A stretch of 64,000 nucleotides of DNA from Clostridium pasteurianum BC1 (GTDB lineage: Bacteria > Bacillota > Clostridia > Clostridiales > Clostridiaceae). Below are positions 54,556-63,407 of the stretch, in pieces. The stretch covers positions 2,604,001-2,668,000 of the forward strand of contig NC_021182.1 of the NCBI RefSeq assembly GCF_000389635.1, read 5' to 3'. Both the position numbers and the translations under genes were made by a program. Under the pieces are notes generated by a model, which saw nothing but the letters and a program-made list of their open reading frames with translations, did no database searches and had not been told where the DNA came from. The stretch's first letter is position 1; the number at the start of each line of letters is the position of its first letter.

Positions 54556-54783
54556 GTCTCTATAAAATTCAATATGCCAGAGGAAAGTATTGAAACAATT
54601 AAAGGAAAAGAAATCTGGATAGAAAGATGTATCGCTAATCTTATTGATAATGCTATAAAATTTTTAGATGAAAATAAAACCAGTAACGAGATAAGTATTC
54701 AAGTGTTAGAGGATAATAAAAATGTCATTAAAATTTTTAAAGGTTCAACATCAAATACAGCAAAAGTTACTGGAATATTTTAA
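54556..54783 (+). pseudogene. Histidine kinase ATPase-domain fragment
   Basis: About 75 codons reading EIWIERCIANLIDNAIKFLD, the N-box of a GHKL ATPase, then a strand ISIQVLEDNKNVIKIF. The H-box domain and the G-boxes are missing and there is no ribosome site, so it is a relic. It is in the same frame as the preceding gene. A GGGAACA/TGTTCCC hairpin follows (54788-54820). Confidence 0.6.
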
Positions 54784-54888
54784 AAATGGGAACAGTCTTT
54801 GCTACGCTACGATTGTTCCCATAAACACCCCAATGGTGCTTATATTGATTGTTTTTTAAATTTACTGATGATAGTTACAATGGATTCC

Positions 54889-56142
54889 TCACTTATCTGA
54901 TTCTACTTTTTCTATAACATTATTTGGCTTTGATGTTAACTTAAAATTAATTTTAGATGCAGCTAAATTTGCATATGCTTTTGCTTCCTCTTCAGTATCT
55001 CCTGTAGCTATAACACAAGCATATCTATTTCCCATTGTTACAGGAGGTTTCAAAAATGCACCTTTCTTGGGGAGTACTTCAATAAATTCAACACCAGAAC
55101 ATTTTGAAGCATCTTCAGTACCTGTTACTTCTTCTAAAATTCCTGATTGGGGGGAAATAACATATTTTGCAAAGGTATATTTTTTAAATTTTGGTTTAAC
55201 ATCAGGTACTTCTCCTAATGCAATTTTCAGTATTTCGCCAACCAGATTTATGCCAAAGGAAATTTCAATCATCTTATTTAAATTTGCACCTGATATTCTC
55301 GGATTTATCTCAACTAATTTCCATTTACCTTTAATATAACGCATTTCAAGGTGACAGGAGCCCTTCTTCATTCCATGGATTTTTATAATATCTGACACTG
55401 CTTTTTTTAAGCTGTCATAAAATTTTTTTGGTGGAGCTATCAACATATTATATCCTGTTACTATAAAATGATTATTTGTAAAAGTTATTTCTTGTTCTAT
55501 AATGGCAGCAATATTAACATGATTTTCCTTAACTACTGTTTCAATAAGGTATTGTGGACCGTCAAGAAATTCTTCTATTAATATTGATCTATTGGGATAT
55601 TTTGATTTAAATATATTATAGTATTTAATAAATTCTTCATAGGAAGTAACTTTGTATACATCCTTGGAGCCAGTGGATTTTGGAGATTTTATTATTATAG
55701 GCAGTTTCTTTTTCAGTTCTTCTTCAGATAAAGCATTATCGCCTGAAAGAGTTAGGTAATTTGGACAGTATTCTGTTCCAGAAATTAGGCCTCTGGAAAT
55801 TATTTTGTTCTTCATTTTACTCATAACTTGTGATGAGAAAGCCCCTAGACCAAATTCTTCTGCTAAAAGAGCTGCAGTATAGCAACGGGCATCTAAAAAA
55901 CTAACTATCACTTTTATATCCAGACCATATGAAATAAGGTTATTTATTGCATCTCTTAGTTCAGACATTTTGTTTAAATTACATTTTCTCATCAAATGAA
56001 CATCATGGAAATCTGTACGATTATCAAGAAAATCTAATCTACCGGTTAATAATACTGTATAATATCCAAGTTGCTCTGCAACTTTTATTGCTTCTCTGCT
56101 GGAACCAGACTTCAGAGTCCCTATAAATACGATAGTTTTCAT
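54889..56142 (-). CDS. ATP-grasp carboxylate-amine ligase-like protein
   Basis: A 417-residue protein with the three-part ATP-grasp architecture: an N-terminal Rossmann-like domain from MKTIVFIGTLKSGSSREAI, a central lobe with LPIIIKSPKSTGSKDVY near residue 150 and ILIEEFLDGPQYLIE near 195, and the metal-binding end WKLVEINPRISGANLN near 285. Relatives join amino acids (L-amino-acid ligases) or cell-surface precursors. Substrates are unknown. GAGGTGG precedes the start on the minus strand. It lies 77 bp downstream of a YheC/D-like ATP-grasp gene. Confidence 0.8.
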   Translation of the reverse strand: MKTIVFIGTLKSGSSREAIKVAEQLGYYTVLLTGRLDFLDNRTDFHDVHLMRKCNLNKMSELRDAINNLISYGLDIKVIVSFLDARCYTAALLAEEFGLGAFSSQVMSKMKNKIISRGLISGTEYCPNYLTLSGDNALSEEELKKKLPIIIKSPKSTGSKDVYKVTSYEEFIKYYNIFKSKYPNRSILIEEFLDGPQYLIETVVKENHVNIAAIIEQEITFTNNHFIVTGYNMLIAPPKKFYDSLKKAVSDIIKIHGMKKGSCHLEMRYIKGKWKLVEINPRISGANLNKMIEISFGINLVGEILKIALGEVPDVKPKFKKYTFAKYVISPQSGILEEVTGTEDASKCSGVEFIEVLPKKGAFLKPPVTMGNRYACVIATGDTEEEAKAYANLAASKINFKLTSKPNNVIEKVESDK

Positions 56143-56219
56143 TTTATTCCACCTCTTGTCAGTAATTATTTTTTCTTCACTTTATTGTATTCGAATTATT
56201 AATTTATTGTTTCGAATAA

Positions 56220-57284
56220 TTATAGGTTAAATCCTTTATTAGAATTATGCTTAGTCATTTTTGCTAAAAAAATAGCATATCTGATCGTGTTTCTAACAAC
56301 ATCTAATTCCAAATAAAAAGCTGGCGGGCAGCCTGGCCGCCAGTTTACCTCGTATAGCCAGATTCTTTGTGAATGGTCTAATCCTACATCTATCCCTAAT
56401 TCATCCAGAGTTTGAGAAAAAGTTTCGTATCTGACCTTATCTAAATACTTTGCTAACTGAATAGCGAGATATTCTAAGGTACGTTTAATATTAAAGTATT
56501 CATCTCCAAATTCTTGTTTTAAAAATGGTTTAAGATTACCGGTTAATCCTCCATTACTTATATTGCAAATTATACTTCTTTTCGGGGCAATACGATAATA
56601 TATAGTGGTATTAACCCATTTACCTTCTCCATTTTTTTGTACATGCAATCTTAAGTCATAGGGAGTACCTGATTTTGTTTTACAATTAATATAAGGTTGA
56701 ACTAAATATCGTTTTTCTTGCAGTTTATATGAAATAAACTGCAAGAATTCTTTATAGTTAAAATCGAAACTCGTTGTATTTGTGAGTAGATGATATTGAT
56801 TATTTATGCTTTCAATAAAAATAATACCTTCTCCCTTATGCCCTCTTACTGGTTTTAATACAACTTTTTTATTAACTTCAAAATAATCTAAGAATTGTTT
56901 GACGGAATCTACTTTTATTGAAGCTATGAGATACTCAGCAAACTCGCTGTTTTTTTTCAGAGTTTGATAAACTTGCATCTTGTTTCCAATGGGGTAGCTT
57001 GTAAACGGAATTTGTTTTTTTAGCTTCTGAATAATTTCTCTCCATTGAGTATTTTTTTTTGCACTACTAGTGTTATAGATAATGTCAGGAAATGGACAGA
57101 TGGATTCTACCCAATTTCCAGCTCTGTATTGATATCCTTTAATACATTTTTTTTCAAAAATAACACCACTTGGACAAAAGTAAAGCAATTCTGCCCCTTC
57201 TGCTTTAGCTACAGCTGCATAAGCATAGGATTTGGTTACTTTCTCTGGATTTTCTAGATGGTGGAGTAGTCCGATTAATATCAT
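56220..57284 (-). CDS. YheC/YheD-family ATP-grasp protein
   Basis: A 354-residue protein matching spore-coat-associated YheC/YheD: VLKPVRGHKGEGIIF near residue 142, KRYLVQPYINCKTKSGTPYD near 190, LRLHVQKN near 210, and the metal-binding NWRPGCPPAFY near 320. In bacilli such proteins are coat-associated, with undefined chemistry. GAGGTGAAATA precedes ATG 57284 on the minus strand. With the next gene it forms a pair of ATP-grasp enzymes, possibly acting in sequence. Confidence 0.82.
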   Translation of the reverse strand: MILIGLLHHLENPEKVTKSYAYAAVAKAEGAELLYFCPSGVIFEKKCIKGYQYRAGNWVESICPFPDIIYNTSSAKKNTQWREIIQKLKKQIPFTSYPIGNKMQVYQTLKKNSEFAEYLIASIKVDSVKQFLDYFEVNKKVVLKPVRGHKGEGIIFIESINNQYHLLTNTTSFDFNYKEFLQFISYKLQEKRYLVQPYINCKTKSGTPYDLRLHVQKNGEGKWVNTTIYYRIAPKRSIICNISNGGLTGNLKPFLKQEFGDEYFNIKRTLEYLAIQLAKYLDKVRYETFSQTLDELGIDVGLDHSQRIWLYEVNWRPGCPPAFYLELDVVRNTIRYAIFLAKMTKHNSNKGFNL

Positions 57285-57938
57285 TATTTCACCTCAACAA
57301 ATTGAATACATAAGGATGACGAGATCCATTGTTAATATAATATGTATTAATGATTCACTATAGACCAAAGGATATTATAATTCTGAAATTTTACATATAA
57401 TTAAATTAAAGGCTAATCTGATGTGGGATAGTACAATGGCTTTAAATGAAATTATTAAATGATTAGGTCTTAATAAGACTTCTTTATTGTCTACTTTTTA
57501 TAGTAGAGCTCATTTACAGATAATTATGACTATATTATTTATGGAACTATATTACTTAAAATAGAATTTATCATAAAGAAATTTTCCAATTAAATTATCA
57601 GTAAAAGCAGGTACCCTAAACCTATAATTGATAAATGTTATCACTTGATTATCAATAAGACAGAATAGGTGAGAATCAAATAATTTTATATATACAAATA
57701 TATTATAATAAATTAAAAATCAAATCTGTTAAAAATTTCAGCCAATAGAATTTCTGAAATTACATTTGGTATGATCAACGAAAAACTTTTTTGATAAAAA
57801 TTTATTTAAATCCAATATAATAATTACTTATAAAAGAAGGATTTTATCTCCCTTTCGTCGAATTATTTATGCGTAAAATAAGAATTTGACGCAGTTGGAT
57901 ATAAAAAAGAATTTTATCTTAATTTTAGGAGGATTAAT
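57285..57938. other. Gene-free region between divergent genes
   Basis: About 650 bp. Around 57415-57560 the plus strand reads an interrupted frame (MALNEIIK stop LGLNKTSLLSTFYSRAHLQI) that may be a relic, not identified. ATTGATAA/TTATCAAT forms a hairpin near 57629-57657. Nothing else is recognised. Confidence 0.4.
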
Positions 57939-58934
57939 ATGCAATATAATATAAAAAATCTATTTGATAGCACTATACCAAAGCAAGTAAACGACTTTTT
58001 AAATTATTTAGGGACAATTCGAGGAAAATCAGAAAATACTATTTATAATTATAAAATTGATCTTACTCTATTTTTTCGTTTTTTAAAATTATATAAAGGT
58101 CAAGTAAATAAAAATAAAGATTTTAACGAAATATTTATCGGAGATATAGATGATGAATTCATTAAAAATATATCGCTTCCAGACTTATATGCTTTTATAT
58201 CATTTACTGAAAATTTCAGACACAACAGCAATTATGCTCGAGCAAGAAAGGTTGCTACATTGAAATCATTTTTTAAATATCTATCTTCAAAAGCAAAAAT
58301 ATTAAAGGAAAATCCTACTTTAGAATTAGAATCTCCTAAGATTCACAGCAGAAATCCTATATATTTAAGTCTAGATCAAAGCAAAGAGCTTTTAAAAGCA
58401 GTTAAGGGTGAAAAATATGAGGAAAGAGATTATTGTATATTGATATTATTTTTGAACTGTGGAATGAGACTTTCAGAATTAGTTGGAATAAATATATCTA
58501 AAATTAAAAATGACACCCTTTCAATAATCGGAAAAGGCAATAAAGAGAGAACTGTATACTTGAATCATATATGTATTAAGGCTATTCAAAATTATATAGA
58601 TGTACGTAATGAGCAATTACCAAAAGTAGAAAAAGAAGATAAAGATGCCCTCTTTTTAAGTAGAAACAATAAAAGAATAGGTAAGAGAACTGTAGAAATC
58701 ACAGTAAAAAAATACATAAAAAAGGCTAATTTAGATTCTGATAAATATACTCCTCATAAGTTAAGGCATACTGCTGCTACTTTAATGTATAAGTATGGAG
58801 ACGTTGATATAAGAAGCCTTCAGCAAATTTTAGGCCACGAAAGTGTATCTACTACTGAAATATATACTCATGTAGACGACGAAAAATTAAGAGAAGCTGT
58901 TAAATCTAACCCATTAAATGATTTAGATGATTAA
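57939..58934 (+). CDS. Tyrosine recombinase (XerC/D-like)
   Basis: Site-specific recombinase of 331 residues: N-terminal SAM-like core-binding domain (FLNYLGTIRGKSENTIYNY) and catalytic domain with Arg in NCGMRLSELVG (near 180), Lys in IIGKGNKERTV (near 205), HKLRH (near 278), GHES (near 302) and the Tyr nucleophile in STTEIYTHVD (near 310). All catalytic residues are present. Length and composition fit chromosomal XerC as well as an integrase. No dif or att site was recognised. AGGAGG precedes the ATG. Confidence 0.9.
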   Translation: MQYNIKNLFDSTIPKQVNDFLNYLGTIRGKSENTIYNYKIDLTLFFRFLKLYKGQVNKNKDFNEIFIGDIDDEFIKNISLPDLYAFISFTENFRHNSNYARARKVATLKSFFKYLSSKAKILKENPTLELESPKIHSRNPIYLSLDQSKELLKAVKGEKYEERDYCILILFLNCGMRLSELVGINISKIKNDTLSIIGKGNKERTVYLNHICIKAIQNYIDVRNEQLPKVEKEDKDALFLSRNNKRIGKRTVEITVKKYIKKANLDSDKYTPHKLRHTAATLMYKYGDVDIRSLQQILGHESVSTTEIYTHVDDEKLREAVKSNPLNDLDD

Positions 58935-58935
58935 A

Positions 58936-58986
58936 AAATAGAAAACCAACATAAATCAAATTAACTGTGCTGTTGGTTTTCTATTT
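58936..58986 (+). terminator. Terminator of the tyrosine recombinase gene
   Basis: AAATAGAAAACCAACA and TGTTGGTTTTCTATTT pair perfectly over 16 bp. Confidence 0.85.
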
Positions 58987-59111
58987 AAATTCGTTCTAGA
59001 TTCAGAAAATAATTATTAAGCAGTATATTTATTCAAAAACAATTATTTATCAATCAAAATATTCATACTAAAATTGATAATGATTGTCACCTATTAAAAA
59101 GCAAAAATATT

Positions 59112-59528
59112 TTACTTTTGTTTTTTAATAACAAAAAATCCAGGAGATCTTTCTTTAATAACCTTATCTCTTTCCTCTTCATCATCTAATTCTATTACTT
59201 CTCGCAATCCATCAATATCATCTATTAATTCTATATCAAATGGAAGATCATCTTTTTCATCTCTTACATAATCATCATCGTAATCATTTAATAGTTCTGC
59301 ATTTCCGTCATTTTGCTCATCATCAAAATCATAGCCTTGCTCTTGTATCTTTTTTATTTCTTCTTGATCTTCAATAATCCCATCTATTAAAATTGACTTC
59401 TTATCACGATCTAAATCAAGACATTTACCACAATTATTACAGACTTTGTTTTTATCTAAATCGCATTTGTCGCAATCACCGCAATCAGTACATTGAAGTG
59501 TTGAATGAAAAATACACATTTTACTCAT
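59112..59528 (-). CDS. Cysteine-rich acidic protein
   Basis: A 138-residue protein. The first 40 residues hold a cluster CTDCGDCDKCDLDKNKVCNN with CGKC following, suggesting a zinc site. The rest is very acidic (Asp/Glu runs) and probably disordered. Family not recognised. ATG 59528 is about 10 bp after AGAAGGG on the minus strand. The ATG at 59537 is too close to it. Confidence 0.65.
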   Translation of the reverse strand: MSKMCIFHSTLQCTDCGDCDKCDLDKNKVCNNCGKCLDLDRDKKSILIDGIIEDQEEIKKIQEQGYDFDDEQNDGNAELLNDYDDDYVRDEKDDLPFDIELIDDIDGLREVIELDDEEERDKVIKERSPGFFVIKKQK

Positions 59529-59537
59529 ACTATACAT

Positions 59538-60150
59538 ACCCTTCTTTACTTTAAATTAAACAGTAAAATTAAATATAGCATATATATTAGTAATTATCAA
59601 TAATTTATTTGTATTTATTTTTTATATTATTTGGTTTAAATTAGTTGTCATAAGTTTAATTTACATAATATTTAATATGTAAATTAAAATAGATCACAAA
59701 TTACTTTTGATTTTTCTTTTAGCAAATATCAGTCAATTTTTAAAATGCTTTATGAAATTAAAAATGTTAATTACTAATTATAATTTTTGAAATATCAAAA
59801 AGAGAACCGAATATTTGTTCCCTCAATTACTTTATTATATCAACTTTGCGCTAAACCTGAACTTATTTCCAAACTATTTTACTAATTAATAAAATAAACT
59901 TAATTGTATATAAATTGTTTTACTGGTGTATCAAAATCCCCCAAAGTCTCCTCCACTACCTCCAGAACAATCTCCTCCACAGAAAAACCACCAAAAATCA
60001 CTACTGCTTCCTCCACTATCTGAAGTAAAATGATTAATATTATTATCAATAGCATCCCATAAAATTAAATTATTATAGAAATATGAAAAATAGTACAAAT
60101 GTATAATATGCTATAATACATAATAAAATACTATTTCTACATATTTATTA
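59538..60150. other. Gene-free region with a Gly-rich relic
   Basis: On the minus strand 59931-60108 an open stretch without start codon reads LILWDAIDNNINHFTSDSGG and then SSSDFWWFFCGGDCSGGSGG before a stop, like the Gly/Cys-rich tail of a membrane or coat protein. Nothing else is recognised in this stretch. Confidence 0.4.
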
Positions 60151-60159
60151 TAAAACAAG

Positions 60160-60276
60160 GAGTCTGAGTCTATTATGGGGTAATAACCGCAAAACGCGGA
60201 TTTTATACGTTAAGACATATATTACCAAAACACCGATATATTCAAAGAACTTTTTGAATATATCGGTGTTTTAATT
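60160..60276 (+). ncRNA. Candidate structured RNA with terminator
   Basis: A compact stretch GGTAATA...TATTACC (60179-60225) encloses the small hairpin CCGC-AAAAC-GCGG and is followed at once by a 20-bp perfect stem (60227-60246/60253-60272) ending in TTTT. Domain plus terminator without a following plus-strand gene suggests a small RNA. No known family was recognised. Confidence 0.45.
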
Positions 60277-60359
60277 ACTCAAAATATATTTTAAACATAT
60301 TCCTTAAGAATGAAAAAGGTAGGACTTGAGTCACACTATAAGAAAATTATGACTTAACT

Positions 60360-60950
60360 CTATTGTTTGCCTTTATGATAACGCAAGAGGTTTATGAACA
60401 TCTGAGTATATAAATAAAGGTAAATAATTCCCACCCCTATTATTAGGCATTCAAGTGGAAATTTAGATTTTTCCACTGTATGGTTAATTTCAAGTCTAAA
60501 AGCATACGAACTGGCTTTTCGCAAATGCCAAGGTGAGGATACAATAACTGCTGTTCTCAATCCTCTATCTTTCATAATTTTCTTTGAATTTACTAAATTT
60601 TCATATGTACCCTTTGCAAGTTTTTCACGAATTATACTGCAATCAGGCACTCCTAATTCAATCAAGGTTTGTGCTATGACATCTGCCTCAACATAGTTAT
60701 TAGCGACAGCCGCACCAGTGCAGATAATTACTTCAGCAATTCCTTCATGATATAGTTTTGCTGCTTTATTTATTCGCTCTCGCAGAATTGGTGAAACGCT
60801 TCCGTCTTTTTTTGCGGGATAACCAAGTACAATAATCACATCTTTTTTTTGCCCATTATTATAGGCTGCTTTCTTTAAACTGTTACAAAGAACAGCATAC
60901 TCAATCATAAAACATATTAATATTGCACATAGAATATATAATATTATCAT
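60360..60950 (-). CDS. YdcF/ElyC-family (DUF218) membrane protein
   Basis: A 196-residue protein with one N-terminal membrane helix, the DUF218 core (DVIIVLGYPAKKDGSVSPIL near 38, IICTGAAVANNYVEADVIA near 75, AVIVSSPWHLRKA near 135) and a C-terminal hydrophobic segment. Relatives SanA and ElyC act in envelope or peptidoglycan precursor metabolism. The exact reaction is unknown. AGGAGATATG precedes the start on the minus strand. Neighbours gtrA and uppS support an envelope role. Confidence 0.82.
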   Translation of the reverse strand: MIILYILCAILICFMIEYAVLCNSLKKAAYNNGQKKDVIIVLGYPAKKDGSVSPILRERINKAAKLYHEGIAEVIICTGAAVANNYVEADVIAQTLIELGVPDCSIIREKLAKGTYENLVNSKKIMKDRGLRTAVIVSSPWHLRKASSYAFRLEINHTVEKSKFPLECLIIGVGIIYLYLYTQMFINLLRYHKGKQ

Positions 60951-61016
60951 TTATCATATCTCCTCTTACATATGTCTATTACTATCATCCACCAATATAT
61001 AACCTATTCTTCGCAC

Positions 61017-61415
61017 TTAATTACTGTTGGTCGAGTAGGTAGGGAGCCTTTCGGCTCCTTTCCCCCCTAAGAACCGGATTTGAATTAATAAAAACATTGT
61101 TCCTAATTCTTGAAATAATGTTACAATCCTAAAAAACAAAAATGAACTTATTTCTTTTAAAAAACTAGATATATCTGTATTGTTACTTTTAAAAACAAAT
61201 ATTTTATTTCTTATAAATGCAAAAGCAACTGCAAGTATCCATGAAATTGTGGTTGCAATCATATAATTCATTTTTAACTTTGAAGCAAAAATCCAATAAG
61301 ATACAATAGTAACTAGTGTAGATAAGGCTCCAAAAAATAAATAGGAAATTTTTTCAATATTATCTTCTGTAAAATATTTTATTTTTATTTTGGAGTATAT
61401 ACTTTCCATATACAA
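61017..61415 (-). pseudogene. GtrA-family membrane protein, C-terminus replaced by intron relic
   Basis: GtrA-like proteins flip or help flip polyprenyl-linked sugars. Residues 20-112 give three clear membrane helices (YLFFGALSTLVTIVSYWIFA, then ATTISWILAVAFAFIRNKIF and FRIVTLFQELGTMFLLIQ). The expected fourth helix and the NYVFSKFIVF-type end are absent. Instead the frame runs into the group II intron relic (IRFLGGKGAERLPTYSTNSN). The protein is probably non-functional. Its start lies 12 bp after the uppS stop, so the two were one operon. Confidence 0.75.
61030..61077 (-). mobile_element. Group II intron 3'-end relic
   Basis: Minus strand CCGGTTCTTAGGGGGGAAAG followed by GAGCCGAAAGGCTCCCTACC and TACTCGAC matches the end of domain V, the linker and domain VI of bacterial group II introns. 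About 48 bp remain. It is fused directly to the truncated gtrA gene. Confidence 0.75.
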
Positions 61416-61427
61416 TAACCTTCTTTT

Positions 61428-62141
61428 TTATATTTTATTATAATATTTAATTGCTTCCTTTAAGTGGTCATATCTAAAATCTGGCCAAAAGTCGTTAGTA
61501 ACCCAAAGCTCTGCTTTTGCAGATTGCCACAACAAGAAATTACTTATTCTCATTTCACCACTTGTTCTAATAATTAAGTCTACATCAGGTAATCCTGAAG
61601 TAAAAATGTACTCGTTAAATAAATTTTCGTTTACTTTATCAATATTGAAAATTCCTATATCTATATCATGTATTATTTTTTTTGCAGCAGCTATTATTTC
61701 TAAACGACTTCCATAATTAAGTGCAATATTTAGTATCATACCAGAATTATTTTCTGTTGATTTTTCTGTTTTTCTAATTTCATTTATCAATTCAGAGGAA
61801 AGATTATCCGTAATACCAATATGTTTTACTTTAATATTTTTCCCAGCTTCATTGCGTAATTTTATAAAAAATTCTATAAAAAGCTTCATTAAAAAGTTTA
61901 CTTCTTTATCAGAACGATTCCAATTTTCCGTTGAAAAAACATATAATGTAAGTACTTTAACTCCTAGTTCAGAACAGGCTTTGGTAATATCTTTAATTGG
62001 TTTTGTGCCTGCTTTATGGCCAAAGCTTCGAGGAAACCCCTTACTTTTAGCCCATCTACCATTTCCATCACAAATTATAGCAATGTGCTTTGGAATTTTA
62101 AGGCTATCATTACTTAATAAGCTTTCAATTGCACTACCCAT
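61428..62141 (-). CDS. uppS: Isoprenyl transferase (UppS-like)
   Basis: cis-Prenyltransferase making polyprenyl diphosphate carriers. The 237 residues carry IPKHIAIICDGNGRWAKSKG near residue 16 (catalytic Asp), FGHKAG near 40, LYVFSTENWNRS near 67 and DLIIRTSGEMRISNFLLWQS near 190. The start is uncertain: AAGGAGA lies 1 bp before ATG 62153 and 13 bp before ATG 62141. Its place beside gtrA rather than cdsA/frr suggests a second, pathway-specific copy. Confidence 0.9.
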   Translation of the reverse strand: MGSAIESLLSNDSLKIPKHIAIICDGNGRWAKSKGFPRSFGHKAGTKPIKDITKACSELGVKVLTLYVFSTENWNRSDKEVNFLMKLFIEFFIKLRNEAGKNIKVKHIGITDNLSSELINEIRKTEKSTENNSGMILNIALNYGSRLEIIAAAKKIIHDIDIGIFNIDKVNENLFNEYIFTSGLPDVDLIIRTSGEMRISNFLLWQSAKAELWVTNDFWPDFRYDHLKEAIKYYNKI

Positions 62142-62318
62142 TTTATATTCCATTCTCCTTACTTTATAATATTTATCTTATTAATGATTCGCTTTATCTT
62201 ACTATTCTGATTTAATTCACACAGATTTTTCTTAATTATAGCATCTTATACCAATTATGTATTATTTAATTTTAAAAGAACCTCATTTGAAAACATGGTA
62301 AAATATAAAAATAAGATA

Positions 62319-62349
62319 TTGACTCTAACATGGTGTGAGGCATTATTCT
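62319..62349 (+). promoter_or_regulatory. MerR-type promoter with 19-bp spacer
   Basis: TTGACT (62319-62324) and TATTCT (62344-62349) are 19 bp apart, the stretched spacing that MerR-family activators correct. The spacer contains CTC...GAG and CATG symmetry. Confidence 0.6.
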
Positions 62350-62390
62350 TAAATTGTAATTAGCAATGATATTTTTAGGGAGTTGATTTT

Positions 62391-63203
62391 ATGTTTAAGA
62401 TTGGAGATTTTTCTAAACTAACAATGATATCTGTACGTATGCTGCGATATTATGATGAGATGGGACTTTTTAAGCCTGCTGAAATAGATGCATTCACTGG
62501 ATATAGATATTATTCAGCTAAGCAAATTACTAAGATTAATCTCATTGTTGCCCTTCGTGATATGGGTTTTAATGTGTCTGATATAGCAATTGCTATAAAT
62601 GAGCAATCTGATGAGAAATTGAAAGACATTTTAAAACAAAAAGAAGCAGAAGTGAAAAATAATATTAAAGCTGAAGAAGAAAAACTAAGAAAAATCAATG
62701 CTAAAATTAAGAATTTGAAAAAGGAGAAAGTCAATATGAATTATAATGTTATACTAAAATCAGTACCGTCATATAAAGTTATCTCATTAAGAGATACCAT
62801 ACCAACATATGATGTAGAAGGAATCCTTTGGCAAAGGTTAGGTGAATATATTCAAGATAAAAAGATTTCTTGTAGTAATATTGCTTATGCCACCTATCAC
62901 GATGAAGATTATAAAGAAGGTCCAGTTGACGTCGAAGTTTCAGTTGTTGTTGAAAAATTATTAAATGATGCTGATGGTTTTACTTTCAAAGAAACTGTAC
63001 CAATAGACCAAGTTGTAAGCATCTTAGTTCCAGGTGAATTTTCAAATATTGCTCCTGCATATAATTATCTTGGACAATGGATTGAAGAAAATGGATATGG
63101 TATATGTGGTAGTGCCCGTCAATTACCTATAAAAGGACCTTGTAATGAAGCAAACCCTAATGATTACTTAACTGAAATACAAGTCCCAGTAAAAAAATTA
63201 TAA
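62391..63203 (+). CDS. MerR-family regulator with GyrI-like effector domain
   Basis: A 270-residue BmrR-type activator. The MerR winged helix (KIGDFSKLTMISVRMLRYYD, residues 3-22; DAFTGYRYYSAKQI, 33-46) is followed by a coiled coil (80-115) and a GyrI-like small-molecule domain (VILKSVPSYKVISLRDTIPT onward). Such proteins sense hydrophobic drugs or peptides and activate efflux or their own gene. No transporter is adjacent, so autoregulation through the 19-bp-spacer promoter is the likeliest visible target. GGGAGTTGATTTT precedes the ATG. Confidence 0.9.
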   Translation: MFKIGDFSKLTMISVRMLRYYDEMGLFKPAEIDAFTGYRYYSAKQITKINLIVALRDMGFNVSDIAIAINEQSDEKLKDILKQKEAEVKNNIKAEEEKLRKINAKIKNLKKEKVNMNYNVILKSVPSYKVISLRDTIPTYDVEGILWQRLGEYIQDKKISCSNIAYATYHDEDYKEGPVDVEVSVVVEKLLNDADGFTFKETVPIDQVVSILVPGEFSNIAPAYNYLGQWIEENGYGICGSARQLPIKGPCNEANPNDYLTEIQVPVKKL

Positions 63204-63306
63204 ATTAAACTTTTTCAGAGCCCTGTGATTGTCAAAACCTAATTTAAAATAATATTAATATTACTTTTTTATACAAATTATATATGTATATTTTACAAGC
63301 AATATA

Positions 63307-63333
63307 AAAACCAGTAAATAATTTGCTGGTTTT
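63307..63333 (+). terminator. Terminator of the MerR gene
   Basis: AAAACCAG (63307-63314) pairs with CTGGTTTT (63326-63333). Confidence 0.75.
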
Positions 63334-63407
63334 GTTTCGTAATATCTTAAACTACGACCTATTTATTAGTATATCATTATAGTAGATATAATTCTAACTT
63401 TTATAAA

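Noticed and set aside
57939-58934. Tyrosine recombinase as proof of an integrated element
   Set aside because: The protein fits chromosomal XerC as well as a mobile integrase, and no attachment repeats were found.
59080-59096. TTGATAATGATTGTCA resembles a Fur box
   Set aside because: It lies between the 3' ends of two convergent genes, so it cannot act as a promoter operator for either.
60179-60225. preQ1-II-like words (ACCGC, CGCGGAT) in the small RNA candidate
   Set aside because: The order of segments does not fit the preQ1-II consensus and no queuosine gene follows.
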